Source: Jackrogersella multiformis
Lineage: Eukaryota; Ascomycota; Sordariomycetes; Xylariales; Hypoxylaceae
DNA: 64,000 bases
Direction of reading: 5' to 3'
Assembly: GCA_902806575.1 (NCBI GenBank)
Contig: CADCXD010000001.1
Span: 1,054,001 to 1,118,000 of the forward strand
Shown here: positions 34,429-47,290 of the stretch, piece after piece
Layout of the letters: every line of letters begins with the position of its first letter
How positions within the stretch are numbered: the first letter of the stretch is position 1
Notes under the pieces: generated by a model
Seen by the model: only the letters and a program-made list of their open reading frames with translations
What the model was told of the DNA's origin: nothing
Database searches by the model: none
Position numbers and translations under genes: made by a program

Positions 34429-37400
34429 TGCGTAGTCTCATAACGTGATGCTGATGGGAGGTTTGATGCTACTAGGTAGCTGGTTTTGGCCTTTACGTTA
34501 CCTAGGTAGGTTGGGGATCATACTGATGCGAGGGATATGTATGGTGTACGTAGTATGTTCGATTTCTAGGTACCTATGCTGCTATGTAGGGAAATCAGAT
34601 AGTGCACCTAGCAGTGATCATCCTCTCTTAGAATGTTGTAGTGTAGAAAAACTAGGTTACAGTCCCGGTGAATTGGTAACTTGAACCGGAATTACCTAGG
34701 TTAGTACCTACCCTGCTACCTGGGTATATACTTAGGTACCTAGGTAGTTTGATATAAGATTAGGGATTAAGCATAATAAACCTTGGTCATATCGCGTGTA
34801 AGTAATGCTCGTACATACGCGTCTGATTGTACCAATGTATTTGATCGTCCTAAACTTTAACAACTTTAAGAACTCTAATCGGAAGCTTGGGCCCGTTCGG
34901 CACGGCTCCGGCATACGGGAACCCCATTAATTACCTATGTAGGTACCTCTTAGGTAGCACACTGCTGAAAGTGGATAGCTCAAAACTAACCCCCAATTTG
35001 TCTGCCTTGAATCTCGAATCTTGAATCTTGAATGTTCTGCCCTAGATCTATAAAATGTACCATTTCTTATTGTCAGGGCTTGGATCTATTAATAATGACA
35101 TACCTGGGCCTTGTTCTTACTAGGAACAACTATACCAAGCTTACAAATTTATCAGCGTTAATAAAAACAAGTAATACAATGTATCTCTACTATCCTCCAA
35201 TTCTTCTCCAGTTCTCCTACTAGAATCTGCCGTTTGCCGACTCGTTTTCTTACCCGGGGAGATTGGCCGGATTTTTGGTTGGGCGCTGTCAGATTCGCAT
35301 TGGACATCGAGATACATCCATATAAGTTTGTTGACTTATTTTGTAAGTAGGTACCTACCTACCTAGTGTTTGCCCAGTTTCTGGCCACGACTTGCAATCT
35401 AATTCGCATGTTCTATCTTATCAGATTGGCTCGCTAACGTACGCCGACCGGGTTTAAGTCGTGTCTAAGGTGTGCATCCAAGCACCCCGCCAGTTGCCTG
35501 CCCGGTAGGAGAAAAAAGAGATATAGAGGCGCGAAGTATCGCAATAGAGCCGGTTGGTAATATCCACTGGATTGATACGAAAGGCAAACGATCATGCAAG
35601 TTGACAGTGTCGGGGACGAATGAGGCCAGCCAATTCCGGACGGCGTAGTAGGGGTCCGACATGGAGTTACAGGTCTAAGTTGGTTGGGTTGTCTTTGATA
35701 GGGTTATTCGTCCGTCAACCGTACCTTGAGCTTACGTCTACATTCTGCTTCCCCCTTTCTCCCTTCCCCTTCCCCTCTTAGGATCACGGCCTGATACATA
35801 AGCCATCCTTATGCACATCGACGCTTACACATATGCGAGTCATCTAAGAGGCTTCTTATCTACCTGTAAATCGTCATCAACTAGCATGCTTACCTAGAAG
35901 TTAATTCCAATGACGGACCAGTAAGTCTGATATAGATTGTGGCTTCCGCTTCGTTGATTAAGCTCTCTCCGATAGCGTGAGAGTGGGTGGCTGTGATAGA
36001 ATTATGCAAGCTGCATGCACTCCTGTCTGAATTGATGTCGTATTCCCACCACCAGCTGGTCAATTTCATCTTCTAGATCTCTTCTTCTATTCACGGGTTA
36101 CCAACTGAGACCAGGGACGGATACAACACATACAAAACCTACGGGTTACGGAGAATAAATAAATCGGACATGATCATGATCAGATCTCTCACAGTTTGAT
36201 TCAGTTCGTTGGCTATTAGCAAGCGTTGCTAATGGATCTAATAATTGTGGCTTGATTTTTGGCGCATGAATCCATCAATTACGAGGTCACCTTGGAAAAA
36301 AAGAGCATTAAGTATTACTAGATTGATGACCATACATACATGTAGGTAATACCCCCTTTTTGTCCTGAAGAAAAGCAAATTTAAGCATAAAAATGTGTGC
36401 TGTGCAAGTTGTCGATTAATTGCAAACAGATTCGTAAAGCTGTAAGATTCTTTAGGTATTTTCATAATATTATCGTCCTTGGTGCAATTATTGAATTTTC
36501 TAAAGACAAGACTAAAAAAACATATAAAGAAAAAACCACGGATGACTCATTTATCTTAAACTTGACTCGCTATTTTCACTAAAGAAGGAGATAATTACAC
36601 TAGATCTGCCAGCCTATAGCGGTCCGGGATATGTTATCCGGCGGTTCGATCGTCATGCAGAACGGTCTATGACCCGTAATCTTTTTCCACCACTAAAAAG
36701 GGATCCATCATATAAAATAAACCCGCAACTTCGAGCTGTGTATCGCAATTATAAGGCTGCGATCCAAATAAGGGGATTGTTGCGTTTTTCGTATCTTGAT
36801 GCTTGCGGTTTGTACAGCCATGATCCTAAATATTCAAGATACCTATAACCCTAGGTGTATACCTGATACTCACATAATAATTTATATACTTAATTAGGCT
36901 AGGCTATACTTCTAAGGTTATTAATCTAGGTACCTACCGTTAAGGTAATAAGGTAATAAGGTAGGAGGCACTTGCAAACTTGGAGTTCCCAGTTAGTTCA
37001 ACGTCGTAGCCAAGTCCAACGGATGGAGCTAAGACCCAATTAAGAGTTATCAAATGGATACGAAGAAGCACAGTGGAGGCACTATTTTACCTACCTCCCA
37101 GCTGTAGCTGCCAGCTTTGCCCAGATACTTATTCGGATAGTGGCTGCTCCATACAAATGTCAGGTAACTCTACTTAGTAACCTGCTAACTACCTCCTACC
37201 TACGTAACCTAAGCTTTTTTTTAGTCGGTAGCCTCAACATTACATCTTTCCAACCATTACCTCCAATACCTACCGGCCTACCTTAACCTACCAACCTACC
37301 TACTTACCACTAAGGTAGCTATCCCCCTTAGTCCTATTAAGTTAATTTAGATTAATCGTTCGAATTGTACCGCTTCTTCTTGTCAACCCCCCCAAGAACC

Positions 37401-37863
37401 CCAAAAAACGTTCAAACGACTTCTTTCCACCAAATCACCCTGCATGCCAGGCCTGCCAGCGCATCAAGTCGGGAGGCATCCCCCACGACCAAACAGCTTG
37501 TGAGCTCTGCCAGGGGCGGGTCTTCCCATGTTAGAAATTATCGAATGGCTTTTCTGAAAATCCTTTTTGATCATTTCGACCCTTTCGACCACGACTGCAC
37601 TGCACGCTCTCACATATGCTTGCCCGCCTGCCCGCCCCCCACACTTATTGCTGCTACCTCACCATCACCCATTGGCCTCCAATTGCTTAGAGGCTCGAAG
37701 CCTGAGTCGCCTAGCTTAGAAAGGTCCAAGGCAACCCAAGCTAATTCGACAACGTAGCCCCGGAAGAGAACCCTTGCTCGGCTTGACCTACCTCAATCCT
37801 CCCTTCATTCGATATTGTACAATAATTAAATCGACGCCCGAATGTCAGGGTGATGTCCAAAAG
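34429..37863. other. Divergent intergenic region, TERT and RhoGEF promoters
   Basis: 3.4 kb with no recognisable gene. It has ACCT/AGGT tracts (34495-34512, 34733-34747, 35348-35366, about 36928-36965 and 37190-37320), an AT-rich middle (about 36100-36900), and pyrimidine-rich sequence from 37200 that looks like the RhoGEF promoter and leader. A 65-codon minus-strand frame (35465-35662) is unsupported. Confidence 0.55.
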
Positions 37864-38200
37864 ATGCAGGAAGAGGAGGAACCCCTTGGTGCGACGTTGG
37901 CAGCCCATAATTTTGATTCCCAATCAAGTCCAGGTTCAACTCCAACGAGACATCGCCAGCCGAAGCGCTATCACCACCACAACCAGCAACAGCAACAGCA
38001 ACAGCAGCAACAACAACACTATACTCATCCAAATTCTAACCCAGCAGCATTTGACACCTCCAGCTACGACGATTACAATTACGAAACCAACCTTGATCGA
38101 CGTCCCATATTGCCCCCGTCGGAATTCGCGTCCTATGCCTCGAGTAACTTTCACGCCGCTCATGCGAACGCGACGAGTGTCGAGCCCGTGGCCGTCGTAG
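37842..38200 (+). other. Upstream AUGs: a 3-codon uORF and an overlapping out-of-frame uORF at the RhoGEF start
   Basis: ATG TCA GGG TGA at 37842-37853 overlaps the next ATG (37853), which opens a 116-codon frame in a different register running to 38200 past the main start at 37864. If the leader is transcribed unspliced, ribosomes meet two AUGs within 22 bases before the main one. An acceptor-like TGTCAG at 37843-37848 could instead mark a leader intron that removes the first AUG. Confidence 0.4.
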
Positions 38201-41200
38201 ACCCAGACGATTTCTATAGGAATTATCGTAGTATCCACCACTCAGTGCCAGACTTGGCCCACGACGGACCAATGGCGTCAGCCTTGCCTGCCCCGAGGCA
38301 AGACCAAAGCCTCTCGTCACGGTCAAACGGAAACAGCCTGTCTCCGAAGCACTCCGCTCCGCCTTCGACAAGGCCTAGCACGAGACCTGCTATACGCTCT
38401 GTATCGGCCCCCGTCGATGATAAACAGCCCAGTAGTGTTCCAAAGTCGAGAGCTGCAGCCACACCCGCAAATGGGGGCCGTGGCGGTCCTCAGCCCAGCG
38501 TGAAAGATTTGAAGAGAAGGTTTGACCAGAATACGGCGCAGTCTAGCAATCCTACATCCCTCACGACCACCCCACGCATTCCAGTAAGAGAGACATCGTC
38601 ATCACCTAGGTACCGTAGAGTAAGTGGCTCTTCTCCAACGAATGGCAAGTCGTCATACGCAGCGTTGAGGTCGTCCGTGACACGGGACTTGGAGTCTGGA
38701 ACAGGATCGTCGGGGGCGACGCGGGTAACACAAAGGAACAAATCGGTCGCTGAGGATCAGTTATCCAATAATTCACAGTCCTTCGCGAGTCGTATAGCGA
38801 AACCTCGAGTCTCAGTCGGGTCCCACACTCAAGGGTCAAAGTCTACGAGCAATATCTCACCAATTACCTCACCCAGCTCTACCTCCTCGATTCCCCAGTC
38901 CCGCAGCCTCCTCTTCGGTGAGATAGTGCCTGGCGAACAAGATACTGGGGCAGTAGGCTATGGAATCGAGGTTGTTCGGGAAAGGCGAACTTCCGAGTCA
39001 AATCTTCACAATCCTAACGGCCTACGCCAGAGGAGTTTCTCACAGACTGATGTTGAACCCCCTTCACCGAGCGATTGGTATCGTAGTGCGGATGGGAGTT
39101 CTGCGATTCAGGACCATCCCGAGGTCAAAAATCTAAATTCCGCTAAGGCCCACAACCGGTCGCAAAGCGACATAACTAAAACTAGACCGGGACCAGCACA
39201 GGCGCAAGCACCTCAGGTCCCACGTCCAAAGCCCCACATAGATCGAGGATCTGTATCGACGACTTCGAGATTGCCCGTCTCGGTGCGAAAACTCAACAGT
39301 CCTTCAGGTTCCTCTAGCCCGACATCGACACGTTCGAATTCGCCGTCCACACGAAGACGACCTCCTGTCCAAGGGAAGACGACGAAGTCGGCATCAGCCG
39401 CACGGGTGAAGACGCCTAGCAGTGGTCCCAGTTCCACTACCAAGCGACCAAACCGTTTAGGCTCCATCACTCCAAACAGTAGCACAAGGCTCAACGCCTA
39501 CATCTCGGCGCCTCCGCCGAAACTATCACCACCACTAAGAAGCTCACGGCCTCGCCAGCCAGTTTCTACAGCGACCACCGCCAGTTCAAGAATGAAGGCT
39601 GTTGAGAGAGATCGATCCCCAGCGCATTTAGAGTCGCGGGCGGGTTCGCGGGTTGGGACGAGATTTAGTGAGCAAGTACCGCGACGACGGAAGATATCAA
39701 TGGGCCCAATCGATTTTGAATCGCGGCGAGAACAGATCAAACTATCATACACGAAATCTATCCGAGAGACCGAGGCTCGCGCGGCAGTTAGGAGGGCCGC
39801 TGAGGAGAAAAGGCGGAAAGCAGAAGCCGAGGATGAGGCTGCAAGGATTAAACAAGCCATTGAGGAACAGCGTCTAGAAGAGCAGCGTCTACACGAGGAA
39901 CGCTTACAGGAGAAGCGTCTACAGGAGCAGCGTTTAGAGGAGCAACGCCAAGAGGAAAGGGGTTGGGAAGAACCCGAAATCGATCATATCCAAAGCCTAG
40001 CAGACACCGAGATGCCAACCGCTGAGCAAGTGGTCTTGACGATTACAACAAATCTTGTACAGCCTAGCCCGGATAAAGCTACGGCAGCATCTGGAGTGGA
40101 CGAGAAATATTCCCCGCCACTCGGCATACCTGGAAGCTTCCCAACTTCAGCAAGCATAGAGGATCAAGATGAGGCACCGCCTTCCGCAATCTCGAACACG
40201 ACAGAATTTGATATCGAACCACAAACGGACCCCCCGTTGCAAGAGATCCCCGTGCGATTAAACGTCAGTAAGGTCGGAAACAACGATTACGCCGAGTCAA
40301 CCCATTCGAAAACAGAGTATCGATCCCCGTTCGAGGATGAATGCGTCAATGATGATAGCTTCTCAATAGATGTCTCGTTAGATGCTTCTACAGAGGAAAA
40401 AGCACAGCCAACGGAGCATATCATAATAGCAAGCGAGCCTAATACAGACCATGGCATTCCAGGTCCATACCAGGGCGACGAAGATGATGAATACTCCCCA
40501 CAGCCAATTCCGTCCCAGTCGTATCACACGAAGGTGACCATTATTGGTCGTGACTCGGACTTCTCCCCTTCCACAGGTGAGATTGAGGAGCCTACCTATC
40601 CTAGGTACTCCGGCGCTCAGGATCTTAGAGTTAACTCTCAACTGGGCCCCCCTGAACTACCTCGAAATTTATCCTATCGCAATGGGGACAATCCGGATGA
40701 TGAGCAGGCCGGCCCAAGTGCTGGTCTTAGTGAGATTGAAGAGTTCTTCGTCGGCCCAATCATCAATGACTCCACAGCGATCATCCCTCGAGAGTCTAGC
40801 CCTCAGTTACCGGAGAGCAACGATGTGGCTAGTCCTGGGCGACAGGAATTGGAGGATTCGCGTTTCTCTACAGACTCTAGGAGAACTATGGGCACGGCTC
40901 CAAGTCTCACCGTGCCTAGGACTTCAAATTCGATGAACAGAGTGAGCCAAACTACGGTCTGGACCGATTACTCGATTAATACACAGGATGCATACTCCGA
41001 TTACGAGCTGAAGAATCGAGATCTGCAAAATCGCGATTCGGCTTACCGTGACAGCCATTCGATGTCGGATTCTAGCTCCGTGTCGCAGCCATATCAGTGC
41101 GAACAAGACTCGAGGGAGACGCCCTGCAGTTCTGAAATGTCCTCCAGTAAACTTCGAGACCAAGAGATGGCACCTTATCCCCCACACCAACTTCCAGAAC

Positions 41201-43981
41201 TCAACACCGGGGATGGCTTCCTCGTAGACTATACCGAAGATGCAGATAAACCCATCCCGATGCGACCAGAGCACTCTCCACCGCCGCCTCCCGACGGGGG
41301 TTCATTGCGTGAAGTCCCCAGCTCTCAGACGCAGAGTGAATACTTTGATGACACGAGACCTAATAGTTACCTTCAGCCTGGAAAGGATGACCAAAGTGTC
41401 TTTTCTATGGATCCTTCTAGGAGAGAGAGCGAAGATTTTGATCAATCTGAATCGGGTTCCCGTACACTTTACCAAGGCTCTCTCGAGATCCCTGAACGGC
41501 TCCCAGCTCACTCGATTATCCTGGACAGCCAACAAACTTTAGCAGAAAGTATCGATCAGGGCGAAGATACCACGGGACTTACGACCAAAGAGAGGAAGCG
41601 ATTATTCACACGTCTCGAAACTATCAAAGAACTAATCGATACTGAAGCATTCTTCGTTAGAGATATGAATATCGTCGAGGAAATCTACAAGGGGACAGCC
41701 GAAGCTTGCCCAAAGCTTGATGACAAAACTATCAAATTGATTTTCCGCAATACTGATCATATAATCAAATTCCATTCAGACTTCTTAGTAGAGCTTAAAG
41801 AAGGAGTCTCTAGCGTTTACACCCCCAAGGGACACAGAGCCCAGTTGCCCAAAGAAGCCTCAACGCTTACTGATGGTACTACCCTTTCAACGGTATCTAC
41901 GCCTGCTACAGGGCACCTGAGTGACGGCAGAGATCGACAAACATCACTCGGACCAATTTTCATTCGGAATATGGAAAAAATGAAAATAGCTCATGAAACC
42001 TTCCTTAAAAACAGCGACCATGCCGCGAAACGACTAATTCAGATTCAGGAAGACCCAACGGTGAAAGTCTGGCTGAATGAATGCAACGAAGTTGCAAGGG
42101 ACTTGACTAAAGCATGGAATCTGGATTCTTTACTTATCAAACCAATGCAGAGGATTACGAAATATCCAAATCTTCTAATTCAACTTCTTCACGAGACACC
42201 GGCAGATCATCCGGATCGACCATTCCTTGAATCTGCCAAGGCCGGCTTGGAAAACGCGATAGAGGAAATCAACAAGACGAAGAAGAACTTCGAACTGGTT
42301 GGGCAGATAGTCGGTAGAAAACGCAAGGAGTCTGATGTCAGGGCTGGCTTCGCGAGGGCCTTCGGCAAAAGGGTTGATAAACTACAAGCTACCAACAGGC
42401 CGGCGGAAGATCCAGAGTATATTAAACTCCATGAGAGATTCGGCGACGATTACCTTCGACTACAGGTCGTCCTTAGAGATGTTGAGTTCTACACGAGACA
42501 GGTTACAGATTACGTCCACGAGTTCTTACAGTATTTATCTTCAATGGAGCTTGTTATGCGGCTTCAACCGTCCCCCCACCCCGAGATCGAAAGCAAATGG
42601 GTCCGATTCAATGTGTCTATGAGAGATGTCGAAAAGGTTGCACTGGAGCAACATGTTAGTTTCATCCCTCTCGTGCTCGCCGTGATCGATTTAGGACTAA
42701 CCGGATTGTACAGCTCTCCCAGGTCAGAAAGCAAGTCATTGAGCCATTCGAGCTGGTGATCAAGTCGTACGGTAATCCGTCACTAGCCATGAAAAAACGA
42801 GCTAAGCGTCGATTGGACTATGAGAAATCGATCCAGCTCAAGAAAGGTGGTAAGAAAATCGACAAGCAACTTTCCGAGTTCATTGAACAATACGAGGCAT
42901 TAAATGAAGCGTTGAAAAAGGAGTTGCCCAAGCTTTCCGCATTGACAGAGAAGGTTGGCAAGATCTGCCTGGGAAATTTCGTGAACATACAAACTCAATG
43001 GTTCTCCATCTGGAAGGACAAAGTTAAGGTGGTACTCGGAGATGCCGAAGTTCCAGAGATTGTCGACATTGTTTCCACGTTCCAGCGCGATTTCAAATTC
43101 CAGGACGAGGAGATCAATACAATCGGCATAGTCAACCCAGGTTCCAAAAGTCGTCCTTCTCAGTCTATCAGCGCTGACGAGCCCATTTTAAGACTTCGCT
43201 CTAGGCCTAATGATCTTTCACCCCGCGGCCGTGGATTATCTGTGAGCAGTGACGCAGCTCCAAGTCTACCAACGCCTGACTTTATGAAGCGCCATAGCGG
43301 CCAATTCACCATGTCGCCCAGTGCTGCTTCAATGCCGAGCCCCCATCAGTACTACTATCGTGATTATTACGGCGGGGCCAACACACAAGGACGCCCAGGA
43401 TCTGGCTCACACTACATCCCTGACTTGTCCAGCGTCTCTCGGACCCTGGGACCAGCACTCGTGCGGCCTGGGACCGGTCAGAGTTCCGACTCGACCGGTG
43501 TCCCAAGACAGAGCATGGAGTCCGGCGCACACTCAAGACGTTACTCCAATTCGATGTATCCTTCTCCACATCAGTCAAGCGACAATCACCGCTTTTCTGG
43601 CTTATTCCAGTCTGCCCTTCCTCCGTCTGATAATCAAGAACGTCTTCCTCGCCCATCTCAGGCTTCTTCTCGTGCTTCCTCTCGGGAACGGCAACCTATC
43701 AATGGGTACAACGTCCTGTGGCTGGCAGCCTCTCTGTTCGAGTTTAACATCGAAACCACTAAACATGAAGCCGGGTACCCTTACTTGACGTACCAGGCAG
43801 GAGAGGTGCGTGAATTTACTAATTGATGGATGAGTAGAAGCAGCTGCTAACAAATTTGTCGCAGATATTCGATGTCATAGCTGAGAAAGGCGAGTTGTGG
43901 CTTGCCAAAAACCAAGACGATCCGAACAATCTAGTTGGGTGGCTATGGTCTAAGCATTTTGCCAAGCTGGCAGACGACTAA
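37864..43981 (+). CDS. Rho/Cdc42 guanine nucleotide exchange factor with DH, BAR and SH3 domains
   Basis: Large RhoGEF resembling fission yeast Gef1 and the animal dynamin-binding protein Tuba, expected to activate Cdc42/Rho at sites of polarised growth or septation. Exons 37864-42654, 42714-43805 and 43865-43981 join in phase 0 to 1999 residues. The first ~1200 residues are mostly disordered and Ser/Pro-rich, with a poly-Gln tract (about 42-52) and a charged helical segment of repeated EEQRL/QEKRL words (about 640-700). The DH domain begins near residue 1240 (KRLFTRLETIKELIDTEAFF) and includes LLIKPMQRITKYPNLLIQLL. A BAR-type helical region follows (about 1490-1730, with FGDDYLRLQVVLRDVEFYTR). 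A C-terminal SH3 (VLWLAASLFEF to GWLWSKHFAKL) is split by the last intron. There is no obvious PH domain, as in Gef1. The start at 37864 is the first in-frame ATG. Confidence 0.9.
37978..38019. repeat. CAG/CAA repeat coding poly-Gln in the RhoGEF
   Basis: About a dozen consecutive Gln codons (mixed CAG and CAA) near the N-terminus of the RhoGEF. Confidence 0.85.
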
Positions 43982-45986
43982 CTAGGTCGCATGACCTATT
44001 TCACTACAAATTTTCTAGCAACTTCAGTTCAACCTTCGGCATAATACCTCTAACAGCATCGCGAGCGTTGAGTTCTCACCTACAACTTTATAATACAGCT
44101 CAACTTGATTCTTATTAGAAATAACGGTAGACAAGCCTGGCGGAACGGCCTTTCCGAATCTACTTCTTTTATGTGTAACAAATATCCGACAAGAGCTATC
44201 TGACGCTGTGTCGCTCTACTGGCGAGGCGTGGGCGTTTCTTCATTTTGGTTGGGTATTATCTACTGTACGACGCGATGGGATACGATATTTATTCGAAGT
44301 AAAGGCAGGGTCGAAGAAAGGGATCTCAGCAATGAAAGTGACAGAAAAAAATCTTGTCTTTCTTCTAAAACCATGTTGTTGCTTCCGGGGGGGTGTTTTA
44401 GACTCCCAAGTCTGCGCAATAGCATACATTCTTCGATCCGCAACGGCTATCTCACAGGTATCCGGTACGGGGCCTCTCTTGTATTTTGTTACTTAGAAAC
44501 CGGACTCCGGTGGCGGGCGGGATTTGCGGGTTATCACTGCGGTTTGAGTTCGGGCGACGGATGATATCAAAACTGCTGTTGTTTTTTAATCCACGGTTCG
44601 TGGAAGTTATAATAAAATTTATAACAGATTCCAACTGATGTTCTCGAAATGCATGTGATACTGTTTTGTTTTAGTGACATAGCTGGCCATGAGAAAGTCA
44701 AGAGAGCATTTGATCTTTACATTAGCCCAAAGTTGGCGTCGTGGGAATAGCTTGCCGGTAGACTACCTATATTTCAAGGTCTAACATGTTATTTCCAAGA
44801 CACCTAGTTGAGTAAGTAAGTAAGTAGGTAGCTAACCAAACCCGTCTTTCAACAAGTCGGAAAAGGGGCTAGATTACTTTCCCGGTAAGACTCAGCCCCG
44901 GAAACAATTAAATTAAGCTTTCAGCCTTCGCTGTATATGCCTTGGCAATATGACACTTCTACATAATTTTATACGCTGACAATTTAATAATTGCCGGCTC
45001 CCCGAAACAAAGGATATCGGCCTAGAACATTTGAATAGGCATGGGAGACTTCAAGGATTACTAATCTCAGCACCTACTCTATTGTATTATCAGTGCATAT
45101 CAAGAAAGGCCTATCTATTACACAAGATCCATTCACCAAACTTGACCATCCGATCCCGAAACACGGCAAGCAAACCTTCGATCCGACATGATCCTGCAAT
45201 CTAAACACAGTCAGACGGGCGCCGAGATAGCTCGTCACGGATCAGATTACGAGCTCACCGCATCGTCCAAAGCAAAGCTAGAAGAAAGAAAAAAGATTGC
45301 TTTGGATACCCACCCACCCCGTTCCTACTAATCTAAGCCTACCCGCGTCCCTGGCACCATCGCCCCGGGCAGCTTTTGTCGGGATAGATAGGAATCAAGC
45401 ATCGTGTATGTACCTACCTACCTACATACATACACAGTACCGACTTACCAGCTCCACCCACGTGGACGATAGCAGGGGAGCCGGGACCAAGCAGCGTGCT
45501 GGGACGCAGAGCGATGAGGCTGAATGGACATTGTGGAGTTAAAAAGGAAAGGCTAGAGCTATGCGGAGAACCCCCTTCTCGCAAGCTATTGCTCGTTTTC
45601 CCTTTTTCTCTTTCCTTTTTCGGTGCTCGTTCCAATTTTCTTCTCCTCCCTGTTGGCTAGGTCTTTGCATCCCTTCGCGTAAAAAGGGATTTTTAAAGTA
45701 GAGCAAAAATAAAAACTGAAAATATAAAATAAAATAAAAGCTTGCCATTTAATGTTTGGTTTGGTTTGGTATGGCTTGTTTGCTTATACCTTGCGCCGCG
45801 CTACTGGGACGCCAGTCCACATGCAGGATATCCTATCCCTACAACGCCATTCTCCTTTTTTTCCCTTTGGGTTTTTTCCTTCTCCCAACCCAATGGGACC
45901 GCCCCTTTTGCCGAGAGGTTCCACAGAGTTGGGGAACAACAAGACAATAAGCGTTGTGCGTCGCACTAGAACGCCTTTTTGGATAC

Positions 45987-46019
45987 TGCTGCTGCGACTG
46001 CGACTGCGACTGCGACTGC
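45987..46019. repeat. CTGCGA hexanucleotide repeat
   Basis: About five tandem CTGCGA-type units preceded by CTGCTG. It translates as Leu-Arg or Arg-Ser repeats in neighbouring frames, but no gene is supported. Confidence 0.8.
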
Positions 46020-47246
46020 ATGGGCCTAACGTACCCGAGCGGATGGGTGTCATCCTCCTACCCGACCCCTCGGGCAAGTGAGCACTAGACATCCTACGAT
46101 GCGAAGGCGGTGGATGCATCATCATCGTTCGAACTTGAAATTCGAGATTATAGCCCCGTTTCCGTGGTGTCCGTGCCTGTCCCGCGGCCAGGGAAATGGC
46201 GCGGGATGGAGTCCGGCTCATACGCTACACCTAGATAGGAACCTGGGCAGATGGGAGGACCATCATCTAGTGTATACCTAGGTAGTCAGGTAGTGTATGG
46301 TGACTATATGTGAGATCGTCGCTCGCCGGGCGCGACGGAAGCTAAGATGGCAGCAAGTACAGCTCGGATTGCCGATTCGCCTTGTGCCGTCTTACTGTAT
46401 ATCTAGTACCATGCCCAAGTTAGGTCTAGAGGCCGGTACTTAGACGTGCCAAGAAGCGGAATCTCCCCTTGCAGACGGATCATCGTCGTGTTGGTTTAGT
46501 GTAGTGTAAAGCAGGTATTTACTAGTAAAACCCATGAAGGTAGGTTGGTATACTATGTAAGTGTATTAGGTTAGCAGGTTAGCAGGTTTGGTCGAGATTG
46601 CGCTAAGACGTTTGCGCGGCGATGAGGAGATCTCTTTTCTCCTACCTGGCAAGGGGTGTGCTGTCAACCTTTCGCTATTTATTTATTTATTTATGTATTT
46701 ATTTACCTCAATATACTACCTAGCCAATGTCTTGTAAAGTTGGAGGATGAGAGGACGAAGGCAAGTCGTCCATCCCTTTCCTCGATTTAGGTAGGTGACT
46801 GGCTAGGCCATGCGAGAGAGGGAAAATGGCAAAACACTAAGAGAGTAGACCTAGACCTACTAACCTAGAAGTAGGTATGTACTATGTAAGCAATAAAATA
46901 AATGAATTGCCGCAATTGGGTTTCGGTCTTGTGTCTTTATGGTCTTATGTTTTCTGTCGGACACCTGCCAGTTCATATAATATAGGAGACTAGTTCGCTC
47001 GGCCTTACCTGTGTAACCTAACACCCAAACCGGTGGTACTTACCTCTACCTCTTAGGAGGTATGCACCTACCTATCTACGTAGGTACCTATAGGTAGGCA
47101 GGCAGTAGGTAAGCGGTAAGCACCAATGGATGTTGGCGATACCTAGCTTACCTACCTAGGTACATAAGATACGGGGAAGGAAGGGTGGAAAAGGAAAAAA
47201 GAGAAAAGGGCAATACCGATTAGGTTGTAAAATTCTAACTCGGGCA

Positions 47247-47290
47247 CTACCTAGGTAAGGTACCTAGGTACCTATACCTACCTAGGTATA
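47247..47290. repeat. ACCT/AGGT palindromic array
   Basis: Alternating TACCTAGGTA units, among the longest arrays in the velB-upstream desert. Confidence 0.8.

Noticed and set aside
35465..35662. 65-codon minus-strand frame
   Set aside because: Short, no recognisable family and no splice partners.
36600..36680. tRNA-like GGTTCGA box
   Set aside because: The flanking sequence does not fold into a cloverleaf with matching A box and acceptor stem. No convincing tRNA or 5S rRNA was found anywhere in the window.
45784..46221. 145-codon minus-strand frame with Arg-Ser repeats
   Set aside because: The Arg-Ser run comes from a CTGCGA microsatellite and the rest is low complexity. No coherent splice structure or domain was found.
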